From: Pleodorina starrii
Lineage: Eukaryota > Chlorophyta > Chlorophyceae > Chlamydomonadales > Volvocaceae
Direction: 5' to 3'
Assembly (NCBI GenBank): GCA_030267565.1
Contig: BRXU01000001.1
Location: 5,394,001 to 5,458,000, forward strand
DNA: 64,000 nt
The notes beneath the pieces were generated by a model that did not search any database, had not been told where the DNA came from, and saw only the letters and a program-made list of their open reading frames with translations. Within the stretch, counting starts at the first letter, position 1. The number at the start of each line of letters is the position of its first letter. Of this stretch, positions 1 through 12,600 are shown in pieces. Position numbers and translations under genes: made by a program.

Positions 1-98
1 AAGCCAAGCCTTCGGCCGCCGCACCGAATCGGAGCGGCAGCGGCCCTGCGGCATTGCGCAGGAGCCATGACCTCATCTGGCGTGGGACCCGTAGTAAA

Positions 99-121
99 CC
101 CCTAAAACCCTAAAACCCTCG
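99..121 (+). repeat. Telomere-like CCCTAAAA pair in copy 1 intron
   Basis: Two consecutive CCCTAAAA units, the complement of the Chlamydomonas-type telomere repeat TTTTAGGG. They sit inside a roughly 190-bp segment (about 90-278) of the intron before 337 that is absent at the matching place in copy 2 (about 24118). Confidence 0.55.
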
Positions 122-336
122 TTTGGAGCTTGCCTTCCCCCGAACCCCGCGCTCCACGGGCCAGCTGGGTTAGAGTCGTGACGTTGCCGCCTCCTGGCGC
201 CCGCCTTTAGCGCAACTGCCTCTCGCGGATGTGCAGCGGCAGCACTGCCCGCCCCTCACCTCTCCCCCCTCTCTCAACCGCTCTGAAGGATCTTGGAAAG
301 GAAAACCTGTCTCGTTCGGCTTTGTGTCACATGCAG

Positions 337-673
337 GCACGGCATGCCCGCCTATGCACCGCCACTGGCACTGCCGCCGGTTTATCTGCCGCCCCCGCCG
401 CCTGAGCACCATCCGCCGCCGTCGCCACCACCGCCGCCATCCTCGCCACCGCCGCGGCCGCCGCCGGAGCATGCGCACCCCCCGCCCCCTACCTATCCTG
501 CTTTCCACCCACTTCTCCCGCCGCCCGAGCCTCCATCCCCGCAACCGTCGCCTCCGAGTCAGCCCCCGCATCCGCCCCCGTCGCCTCCGAGTCCGCCCCC
601 GCATCCGCCCCCGAGGCCTCCGGCGAGCCGCGGCGGCTTCGTCTGCGTAAGCACGGACGACGCGGATGACGCG
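337..673 (+). other. Copy 1 exon: N-terminal proline-rich segment
   Basis: This exon encodes a run of Pro with scattered Ser, His, Tyr and Ala, then a short Gly-Gly-Phe-Val-Cys-Val-Ser-Thr-Asp motif just before the GTGAGT donor. The same Cys-Val-Ser-Thr motif precedes each globular module in copy 2. Pro-rich runs of this kind are hydroxylated and glycosylated in algal wall proteins (family knowledge), so an extracellular location is likely. The exon is 33 nt longer than in copy 2, an in-frame difference. Confidence 0.7.
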
Positions 674-3600
674 GTGAGTGGGTTGCGCGGAGATATGGTG
701 GTGCTCCCCGGCATTACGTGTGGTGGCCTTCGTCTCTCCGACACGACAGGAAAAACTGACTTCCCAGGCAAGGGCCCGACGCAGGGCCACCCTCGGAAGG
801 CGCCCCTCTTCAACTGCAACTACAACAACCCGCCCTTGCCTCAGCTGCAGTGCACGAAGGCCCAGTTGGTCCGCTGGCTCTGCCCTCCCGAGGGGGGCCT
901 GGAGCCCACCGTAACAACCACACCAACACCCCCGCCCCGCCCTTGCCGCGTGTGCCCATCAACCCACTTCACACGTCCACAGGGCCACTGCCAGGGCCTG
1001 GAGTGCGGCGGTCTGTACGTCAACATGATACGGCAGGCGATGGAGAAGGCGCCAAAAGACGCCAACGGGATTATCGCCTTTGGACCCTTTCCCCAAGACA
1101 CGGTGGGCTTTCTTCCTCCCCGGTGGGGCGTGTGTGCCGTAGCACGACCGGGGATAGATCCCAGGATCCCGTCCTGCAGCGTCTGCAGACTGGCGGCCTG
1201 ACAGGGGCGCGCGCTGGCGGTTGGGTTCGGAGCGCGCGCTGGCGGTTGGGTTCAGAGCGGGTTGGGTTCGGAGCGCGCGCTGGCGGTTGGGTTCACAAGC
1301 CTTCACACGGGTCGAGGTGATGGGAGGGCCGTGTATTCCGCCTGGATGGCGCCCACCGCCCAACCAAAGCGCCCCACGCTCACGTGGTGGGTCAGAAAAG
1401 AGATACCGCAGCGAAGGGACTTAGATGGTGTTAGTGAGCGGATCCAGAACCCGGCAATACTTACTGAACTTACCTGTAACCTTACCAAGACCGTATAAAC
1501 TCAGCGACCGCGCCGCCGCCAGACCAACCCAGGTTCCTTTGGTTGGTACCAGTGAGTACCGACCTTAGCAGTGGAAGCAACGGAAGCAGTAGGACGCACA
1601 AAGGTTGCTCAGCGTCAGTTGCGGCTCGTACAACAGTACGGTCAAATTGTCCTGTGTGCCCGCTGCCGTACAGTATGCACGGACCTCGTTCGAAGGCTGG
1701 GTCGCCGCCGCGGGCTACAGCACCTCCATCATCACCTACGTGACCAACCCCACCGCCGTACAGTCGTACAATCTCAGCTCGTATAAGCTGCTGTACGTGC
1801 CTTCCGACTACATAAACACCATTGGCGGCATTGACAGCGCGATGAATGCCGCGCTGATCGCCATCAAGGACAAGATATTCGACTTCGTCAACGTGCGAGG
1901 TGCGAGGGCTTGGAGGGTCTGGAGGGATTGTGAGGGCCTGAATCACATTCGTACATGTGTGTCCAGAGCGTTGGGACAGGGCAGAGCCAGCGGCCCATTG
2001 CATGCAGGCTGCTATCGCCGAGCGTTCATACAGCCCAGGAAGCCCTTCCCGCATTCTGCGGGCCCTCAGACCTCGGCATCACCGTCCGCCTCTGATCGTT
2101 CGCCTCTCCCGCCATGGCCGGCCATCGTGCGCTGTCCTTACGGATGAACGACCCGCCCCTGTCAAGCCGTCCGTCACCTTTGCTGGCCAAAGTTAAGCTG
2201 AGCGCTCCGTCCTGTGTCGTCCGTCCGCGCCGCGCCGCGTCCGGATGGTCCCCTTTCCGTACGCCGGTACGACAGGCGGCGCGATGATCGTACTCGGCCA
2301 GGGCGCGCAGAGCAACCCTTACGGCTTCCTGCCGCTGCCCATGGTCTTTGTCCTGGACGCGTTCCGAGACGTGACCGTCACCGGCGAGATGAAGCTGTAC
2401 TCGCCCACCTCTAACAACGAGTGAGTTTGGCAGTTAGGACGGCGTACGATTTGGCGGCTTCCAACGGTGAATTTGGGGAGCGATAGGGGTTCTGCGCGGT
2501 CCGCGGGGCTCGACACACGATCCGTCGTCGACAGCGTCCAATCGTACGAACCTAACCGGAAACGGAATCGTCGCTCTAGTTCAGGCAATGCCACCCCGCA
2601 TGTCCTCACCGCCCCTCACTTGCATAACCCTATCCGCCGTCCTTTGCCGCTTCACCCGCAACCAAGCCACACGCATCTCCCCAACATGCATCTTCTCTGC
2701 CCTGTCGTCCTTCGCCGCGGCTCTCATTTACTCCCCCCCGCCGTAACCCAGCTGACATCTGATCCGGAAACCTGTGTGCGCGTTGTTATGTTCCCGTGTA
2801 CAGCAACCTGGACCACGACTCCTGGCACGGCTACTTCACTGGGCCCGTCGACTGGAACGGCCTGCGGGTGGTGGTGTACCAAACAGGCTACTGCCCGGTG
2901 CTCTTTGGGCCGAACCAAAAATGCCGCGCAACGGGTGCGTCGGGGTTCCCCGAGGACCGAAGGGGAGGGCCGGGGGTGTGACTGGACGGATGCCGGGGAT
3001 TGAACGGGACGTCTGGGATGGCTGTAGATGGCTGGGGATGCTGTACAGTGTTTAGAATTTCGGGCTGAATGGTGTGTGCCGCTGCTGAGTAGTACCTGTC
3101 AGCCCTTTAGCTTCCCTGCTTGGGCTATCATACCGGTATTCCTGTTATACTCTACCCCCCTGCTTATGGGTGCGCTGGCGTGTTGTCCACTCCCGGCTGC
3201 GGTGCTCGCGCCCCTACGGTGTCCCTGCTGCTCGCCCCTACGGTACCTCCGGGTCGCAGTCTTGTGCAATGTGAACACGGTGCTTACGTACGAGAACTGC
3301 TGGGACCGCCGCGATAACAACGGAGACAGCCGAGTGGACAAGGACGACCCCGCCTGCTGGCGCTGCGGCGACCGTGTGGTGGATCCAAATGAGGAATGCG
3401 ATGACGGCAACATCCTGGACGGTGACGGCTGCTCGGCCATCTGTGAGCTTCAGGACCTGCCGCCACCGTCGCCACCCAGACCGCCGTTGCCGCCGTCGCC
3501 TCCACCGCCGCCGCCGCCCAGCCCTCCCCTCCCCTGGCCGCCGCCCTCACCACCCCTGCCGCCACCAAGCCCTCCGAAGCCCAGTCCCCCGCCGTCCCCG

Positions 3601-6600
3601 CCTCCGCCGCCATCGCCGCCGCCGCCGCTGCCCCCAAGTCCACCGAAGCCGAGCCCGCCGCCGTCGCCATCGCCGCCGCCCCCACTGCCATTACCTCCCG
3701 TCCCGCCCCGTCCCAGCCCGCCTCCACTCCCACCACCTCCGCTTCTGCCGCCGTCACCTCCAGCCCTGCCGCCACCGGTCTTACCACCGTTAGCACCGCC
3801 TGCAGTACCACCGCCGCCGTCACCGTCACCACCACCGCCAGCGGTGCCGCCACCACCATCACCACCGTCACCATCGCCATCTACACCGTCGCCGCCATCG
3901 CCGCCCGCACCACCGGCGGCGCCACCGATTGAACCGTCGCCGCCGTCACCGCCGTCACCCATGCCGGCTGCACCCTCACCCTCGCTCCCATCCTTACAGC
4001 CGCTTCCGCCGTCTCCCGCACCCTTGATGCCGCTGCCTCCGTCGCCGCCGTTGCCACTACCCCCCACACCGTTGCCACCGCCGCCATCGTCGCCCACACC
4101 GCCAAGGCCGACGCCACCCGTACCCCCATCAACTCCTCCGCTTGCTCCATCCCCGCCTTTGCCACCACCGCCCACGCCTCCGGAGCCCTCACAACCGTCA
4201 CCACTGCCTCCCGTGCCGAAACCGCCTCTGCCACCAGCGCCACCTTCGCCCATTCCCCTGGCACCGTCATCGCCGTCGCCGCCGTCGCCTTTTCCACCTC
4301 AGCCGTCGCCACCGTCGCCAGTGCCGCCGCCGCCGTCACGGCCTTTTACGCCTTCCCCTTCGCCGCCATCACCTTTGCCGCTGGCGCCCCCATCACCTTT
4401 GCCGCCTATGCCACCGCCGCCGACGCCTCCCTCACCGCCCTCACCTGTCCCACTCGCTCCCTTCCCGCCGTCACCACTGCCAAATCCACCCCCTCCCCCA
4501 TCGCCTCCATTCCCTCCTTCACCCCTCCCGCCGGCCCCACCGCCGCCGTCGCCTGCGCCCCCCTCGCCTTCGCCACCTTTGCCACCGTCGCCCCTACCGC
4601 CGCCGCCCTCACCACCGTCGCCTCCCTCTCCCCCCTCTCCTGCACCTCTTGCCCCATCCCCGCCGTCGCCTTCGCCGCCGTCACCCTCGCCTCCCTTGCC
4701 CCCCTCGCCTGCACCGCTCGCCCCATCCCCACCTCCACCTTCGCCGCCCTCACCTTCCCCACCCCTATCACCGTTCCCATCGGCCTCACCATCTCCATCG
4801 CCTCCTGCGTCTCCTTCTCCCTCATCACCTGTCGCTCCCCTCCCACCTTCACCCGCGCCTTCACCCCTGTTGCCGCTACCGCCCACCCCGTCCCCACTGG
4901 CACCCCCGCAGCCGTCGCCCCTTCCCCCATCGCCTCCTTACCTCCCACCATCCGCACCCTCGCCGCCTTCGCCACCGGCGCCGACGCCTCCCTCACCCGC
5001 GCCCCCACAATCTCCCAATCCACCTGCGCCTTCCCCTCCACCGCCTCCCTCTCCATCACCAGCGTCACCCTGGCCGCATCTCCACGTCGCGCCGCCCCCG
5101 TCACCGCCCCCTTTACCGCCGCCCCCATCGCCCCCTTCACCGCCGCCGCCACCAGCCCCCTCACCGCCGCCCCCACCGGCCCCCTCACCGCCGCCGCCGC
5201 CTCACCCGCCGCCCGAGCTGCCAACCGAGTCCCCCGCTCCGAGTTTGGATTACAACTACCTCACCGCCTCGGCCCGCTTCAAGGTCAGCTGCACGGCTGA
5301 TGAGTGCTAACACGTACTTAAGCCACAGCTGGCCAGCCGCGGCCTCTTACACCTGGCTGAGGCAGGCGAACGATGGCGCGGGCCAACAGCCCAACACCCC
5401 TGCAGCCGAGTGTCTCTGTCGGGCAACTTGGTTCCGTGCAGTCCAGCTCGGCCTTTGGGTGTTTTGTTTTCACGAGCGCTCAAGAGACATCCCGCCCTCA
5501 CTAACGTTTCCTTGACTTCGCTAGAATGCCGGTAGCCAGCCCCCCGCAAATATTCGGGAGTAAGAGGGTGTCGGGCGTGCATTGACGGCCCACTGCCGTA
5601 CACGCTGCCGTGCGCAGGGAGATTCGCCGTACGCCAGCTGTGGCGCCGATGCGCAGGGCGGTCTGATATCCATGTTGGCAGTAATGCTCACCCTGCCACC
5701 ACAAAACATCTCCACCGTCTGTGCATCCGATACCAGCAGCAGCAGCAGCGGCAGCAGCAGCGGCGGTGGCGGTGGCGGTCGGCGGCGGCGACTGCATCAG
5801 GCGCCGGTGAGTCGTACCGCGATATTGTATCGAATCCATGCTGCATGTACGTTAAATGACATGCGAATTCACCCGTTCTCACACACGGCCTGGAGAGCGG
5901 GGCTGAGCGGAGGGGCTGGGATAGAAAGGTTCGGTGGGCCATCAGCACCCCCCACCGTCCCTCCCTCCCTCTCTGACGTGACCTGTTACCTGACCTCTGA
6001 CCTGTGACCTGACCTGTGACCTGACCTGACCTGACCTGACCTGACCTGACCTGACCTGACCTGACCTGACCTGACCTGACCTGACCTGACCTGACCTGAC
6101 CTGACCTGACCTGACCTGACCTGACCTGACCTGACCTGACCTGACCTGACCTGACCCGACCTGACCTGACCTGACCTGACCTGACCTGACCTGACCTGAC
6201 CTGACCTGACCTGACCTGACCTGACCTGACCTGACCTGACCTGACCTGACCTGACCTGACCTGACCTGACCTGACCTGACCTGACCTGACCTGACCTGAC
6301 CTGACCTGTGACCTGACCTGACCTGACCTGTGACCTGACCTGACCTGTGACCTGACCTGACCTGACCTGACCTGACCTGACCTGACCTGACCTGACCTGA
6401 CCTGACCTGACCTGACCTGACCTGACCTGACCTGACCTGACCTGACCTGACCTGACCTGACCTGACCTGACCTGACCTGACCTGGCCTGACCTGACCTGA
6501 CCTGACCTGACCTGACCTGACCTGACCTGACCTGACCTGACCTGACCTGACCTGACCTGACCTGACCTGACCTGACCTGACCTGACCTGACCTGACCTGA

Positions 6601-9600
6601 CCTGACCTGACCTGACCTGACCTGACCTGACCTGACCTGACCTGACCTGACCTGACCTGACCTGACCTGACCTGACCTGACCTGACCTGACCTGACCTGA
6701 CCTGACCTGACCTGACCTGACCTGACCTGACCTGACCTGACCTGACCTGACCTGACCTGACCTGACCTGACCTGACCTGACCTGACCTGACCTGACCTGA
6801 CCTGACCTGACCTGACCTGACCTGACCTGACCTGACCTGACCTGACCTGACCTGACCTGACCTGACCTGACCTGACCTGACCTGACCTGACCTGACCTGA
6901 CCTGACCTGACCTGACCTGACCTGACCTGACCTGACCTGACCTGACCTGACCTGACCTGACCTGACCTGACCTGACCTGACCTGACCTGACCTGACCTGA
7001 CCTGACCTGACCTGACCTGACCTGACCTGACCTGACCTGACCTGACCTGACCTGACCTGACCTGACCTGACCTGACCTGACCTGACCTGACCTGACCTGA
7101 CCTGACCTGACCTGACCTGACCTGACCTGACCTGACCTGACCTGACCTGACCTGACCTGACCTGACCTGACCTGACCTGACCTGACCTGACCTGACCTGA
7201 CCTGACCTGACCTGACCTGACCTGACCTGACCTGACCTGACCTGACCTGACCTGACCTGACCTGACCTGACCTGACCTGACCTGACCTGACCTGACCTGA
7301 CCTGACCTGACCTGACCTGACCTGACCTGACCTGACCTGACCTGACCTGACCTGACCTGACCTGACCTGACCTGACCTGACCTGACCTGACCTGACCTGA
7401 CCTGACCTGACCTGACCTGACCTGACCTGACCTGACCTGACCTGACCTGACCTGACCTGACCTGACCTGACCTGACCTGACCTGACCTGACCTGACCTGA
7501 CCTGGCCTGGCCTGGCCTGGCCTGGCCTGACCTGACCTGACCTGACCTGACCTGACCTGACCTGACCTGACCTGACCTGACCTGACCTGACCTGACCTGA
7601 CCTGACCTGACCTGACCTGACCTGACCTGACCTGACCTGACCTGACCTGACCTGACCTGACCTGACCTGACCTGACCTGACCTGACCTGACCTGACCTGA
7701 CCTGACCTGACCTGACCTGACCTGACCTGACCTGACCTGACCTGACCTGACCTGACCTGACCTGACCTGACCTGACCTGACCTGACCTGACCTGACCTGA
7801 CCTGACCTGACCTGACCTGACCTGACCTGACCTGGCCTGGCCTGGCCTGGCCTGGCCTGACCTGACCTGACCTGACCTGACCTGACCTGACCTGACCTGA
7901 CCTGACCTGACCTGACCTGACCTGACCTGACCTGACCTGACCTGACCTGACCTGACCTGACCTGACCTGACCTGACCTGACCTGACCTGACCTGACCTGA
8001 CCTGACCTGACCTGACCTGACCTGACCTGACCTGACCTGACCTGACCTGACCTGACCTGACCTGACCTGACCTGACCTGACCTGACCTGACCTGACCTGA
8101 CCTGACCTGACCTGACCTGACCTGACCTGACCTGACCTGACCTGACCTGACCTGACCTGACCTGACCTGACCTGACCTGACCTGACCTGACCTGACCTGA
8201 CCTGACCTGACCTGACCTGACCTGACCTGACCTGACCTGACCTGACCTGACCTGACCTGACCTGACCTGACCTGACCTGACCTGACCTGACCTGACCTGA
8301 CCTGACCTGACCTGACCTGACCTGACCTGACCTGACCTGACCTGACCTGACCTGACCTGACCTGACCTGACCTGACCTGACCTGACCTGACCTGACCTGA
8401 CCTGACCTGACCTGACCTGACCTGACCTGACCTGACCTGACCTGACCTGACCTGACCTGACCTGACCTGACCTGACCTGACCTGACCTGACCTGACCTGA
8501 CCTGACCTGACCTGACCTGACCTGACCTGACCTGACCTGACCTGACCTGACCTGACCTGACCTGACCTGACCTGACCTGACCTGACCTGACCTGACCTGA
8601 CCTGACCTGACCTGACCTGACCTGACCTGACCTGACCTGACCTGACCTGACCTGACCTGACCTGACCTGACCTGACCTGACCTGACCTGACCTGACCTGA
8701 CCTGACCTGACCTGACCTGACCTGACCTGACCTGACCTGACCTGACCTGACCTGACCTGACCTGACCTGACCTGACCTGACCTGACCTGACCTGACCTGA
8801 CCTGACCTGACCTGACCTGACCTGACCTGACCTGACCTGACCTGACCTGACCTGACCTGACCTGACCTGACCTGACCTGACCTGACCTGACCTGACCTGA
8901 CCTGACCTGACCTGACCTGACCTGACCTGACCTGACCTGACCTGACCTGACCTGACCTGACCTGACCTGACCTGACCTGACCTGACCTGACCTGACCTGA
9001 CCTGACCTGACCTGACCTGACCTGACCTGACCTGACCTGACCTGACCTGACCTGACCTGACCTGACCTGACCTGACCTGACCTGACCTGACCTGACCTGA
9101 CCTGACCTGACCTGACCTGACCTGACCTGACCTGACCTGACCTGACCTGACCTGACCTGACCTGACCTGACCTGACCTGACCTGACCTGACCTGACCTGA
9201 CCTGACCTGACCTGACCTGACCTGACCTGACCTGACCTGACCTGACCTGACCTGACCTGACCTGACCTGACCTGACCTGACCTGACCTGACCTGACCTGA
9301 CCTGACCTGACCTGACCTGACCTGACCTGACCTGACCTGACCTGACCTGACCTGACCTGACCTGACCTGACCTGACCTGACCTGACCTGACCTGACCTGA
9401 CCTGACCTGACCTGACCTGACCTGACCTGACCTGACCTGACCTGACCTGACCTGACCTGACCTGACCTGACCTGACCTGACCTGACCTGACCTGACCTGA
9501 CCTGACCTGACCTGACCTGACCTGACCTGACCTGACCTGACCTGACCTGACCTGACCTGACCTGACCTGACCTGACCTGACCTGACCTGACCTGACCTGA

Positions 9601-12600
9601 CCTGACCTGACCTGACCTGACCTGACCTGACCTGACCTGACCTGACCTGACCTGACCTGACCTGACCTGACCTGACCTGACCTGACCTGACCTGACCTGA
9701 CCTGACCTGACCTGACCTGACCTGACCTGACCTGACCTGACCTGACCTGACCTGACCTGACCTGACCTGACCTGACCTGACCTGACCTGACCTGACCTGA
9801 CCTGACCTGACCTGACCTGACCTGACCTGACCTGACCTGACCTGACCTGACCTGACCTGACCTGACCTGACCTGACCTGACCTGACCTGACCTGACCTGA
9901 CCTGACCTGACCTGACCTGACCTGACCTGACCTGACCTGACCTGACCTGACCTGACCTGACCTGACCTGACCTGACCTGACCTGACCTGACCTGACCTGA
10001 CCTGACCTGACCTGACCTGACCTGACCTGACCTGACCTGACCTGACCTGACCTGACCTGACCTGACCTGACCTGACCTGACCTGACCTGACCTGACCTGA
10101 CCTGACCTGACCTGACCTGACCTGACCTGACCTGACCTGACCTGACCTGACCTGACCTGACCTGACCTGACCTGACCTGACCTGACCTGACCTGACCTGA
10201 CCTGACCTGACCTGACCTGACCTGACCTGACCTGACCTGACCTGACCTGACCTGACCTGACCTGACCTGACCTGACCTGACCTGACCTGACCTGACCTGA
10301 CCTGACCTGACCTGACCTGACCTGACCTGACCTGACCTGACCTGACCTGACCTGACCTGACCTGACCTGACCTGACCTGACCTGACCTGACCTGACCTGA
10401 CCTGACCTGACCTGACCTGACCTGACCTGACCTGACCTGACCTGACCTGACCTGACCTGACCTGACCTGACCTGACCTGACCTGACCTGACCTGACCTGA
10501 CCTGACCTGACCTGACCTGACCTGACCTGACCTGACCTGACCTGACCTGACCTGACCTGACCTGACCTGACCTGACCTGACCTGACCTGACCTGACCTGA
10601 CCTGACCTGACCTGACCTGACCTGACCTGACCTGACCTGACCTGACCTGACCTGACCTGACCTGACCTGACCTGACCTGACCTGACCTGACCTGACCTGA
10701 CCTGACCTGACCTGACCTGACCTGACCTGACCTGACCTGACCTGACCTGACCTGACCTGACCTGACCTGACCTGACCTGACCTGACCTGACCTGACCTGA
10801 CCTGACCTGACCTGACCTGACCTGACCTGACCTGACCTGACCTGACCTGACCTGACCTGACCTGACCTGACCTGACCTGACCTGACCTGACCTGACCTGA
10901 CCTGACCTGACCTGACCTGACCTGACCTGACCTGACCTGACCTGACCTGACCTGACCTGACCTGACCTGACCTGACCTGACCTGACCTGACCTGACCTGA
11001 CCTGACCTGACCTGACCTGACCTGACCTGACCTGACCTGACCTGACCTGACCTGACCTGACCTGACCTGACCTGACCTGACCTGACCTGACCTGACCTGA
11101 CCTGACCTGACCTGACCTGACCTGACCTGACCTGACCTGACCTGACCTGACCTGACCTGACCTGACCTGACCTGACCTGACCTGACCTGACCTGACCTGA
11201 CCTGACCTGACCTGACCTGACCTGACCTGACCTGACCTGACCTGACCTGACCTGACCTGACCTGACCTGACCTGACCTGACCTGACCTGACCTGACCTGA
11301 CCTGACCTGACCTGACCTGACCTGACCTGACCTGACCTGACCTGACCTGACCTGACCTGACCTGACCTGACCTGACCTGACCTGACCTGACCTGACCTGA
11401 CCTGACCTGACCTGACCTGACCTGACCTGACCTGACCTGACCTGACCTGACCTGACCTGACCTGACCTGACCTGACCTGACCTGACCTGACCTGACCTGA
11501 CCTGACCTCCCCTCCATCTCTACCCCCTCCCTTACTCCCCCCTGCAGGAGTGCCCCACTTCCCGAGTCCGTTCCAACATCACATTCAAGGTAGTTGGGTG
11601 GCTGGGTTGCTGGGTGGACTGATTATTGGCCCATTGCAACTGGCCCGCTGTGGCGGCTGCGGCTGTCGGGGTTGCGGCGGTGCCAGTCAATACTGTGACA
11701 GGGAATTCGCAACAAAATACCGATAAGTAACCGCTGTCTCATTCATCTGCCCCTACACGCAGGTGGACCCCAGCCGGTCCATGACGTCCTTCAAAGCCGC
11801 GCTGTACGACGCCCTGTCCAACGGTGGCATCGAGGGCGTGTGCCCCCTGGGGCTGCTGACCGAGGACTGGGCAGTCACGGGCAGCGTGGTGAGTGTATGT
11901 GAACGCACCAAGGTGCATGTGAGTGCATGTGGAGTTGTGGACGCACGTGGGGATGTGGGTATCAGTCGTCTCAGGTGGGTATCTGGGTATCTGTCGTTTC
12001 ACGTGGGGATGTAGGTATCAGTCGTTTCAAGTGCTAAAGAGGTCGCGTCACCGCTCACGTCCTCTCCGCGTCTCCTAATGCGGCACCCTACAAACCTGCC
12101 GGTGCTACACAATCAAACGTGCTTCCAATGCGGATTGTTCCGGGGCTTGTTGCGCCTCTGCCAACCGTGCCGGACGCGTGGCGTCTCTCGCAAAGCTGCA
12201 CGGCAAGCAAAAACGCTGGCCCGCCATCTATCTCACCGCCCCCTCTAACGCAACCGATGCCTGAGGACAAGTGCGCGAGCCGGCCCCCGGCCCCGGCCTC
12301 GGCCTCGTTTCAACTGCTCCGGCTCACTCTGCGCACCTCCACGTTTTCCGTCCCTGCAGAGCCGCGGTGCGGGGTCGGCCCAGGGCGCCACTGCGGACTG
12401 CCGGGTGGCGGCGGTAGCGGCGGCCAGCGGCGGCGGCGGCAGCGGTGCGGGATGCCCGCCTGTGTCGTACCCCGTCGAATGGCTGACCGCAGTTCCACCG
12501 CCCGGCGGCGGCGGAGGCGGCGGCGCGGCGACCAAGAAGTCCGGTTTTCCGTTGCTGTTGGTCGTTGCTGTGGTGGTCAGCTGCGTGTTTCTGTGCGCGG

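Noticed and set aside
293..336. Start of the copy 1 protein at a TTG near 293 (and at 24,130 in copy 2)
   Set aside because: It is not an ATG. The segment lies upstream of a TGCAG acceptor, and copy 2 has an exact-phase upstream exon.
3284..5224. Long Gly/Ala/Val-rich frames opposite the proline-rich exon of copy 1
   Set aside because: Reverse-strand shadows of CCN proline codons; no splice or start context supports them.
6000..11500. Tandem AGGTCA/TGACCT motifs resembling nuclear-receptor half-sites
   Set aside because: Green algae lack nuclear receptors; the motif is a by-product of the pentanucleotide repeat.
5986..11517. 1,843-residue open frame on the - strand (Ser-Gly-Gln-Val-Arg repeats)
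   Set aside because: It is only the translation of the (TCAGG)n satellite, which has no stop codon on that strand. It lies inside an intron of a + strand gene.
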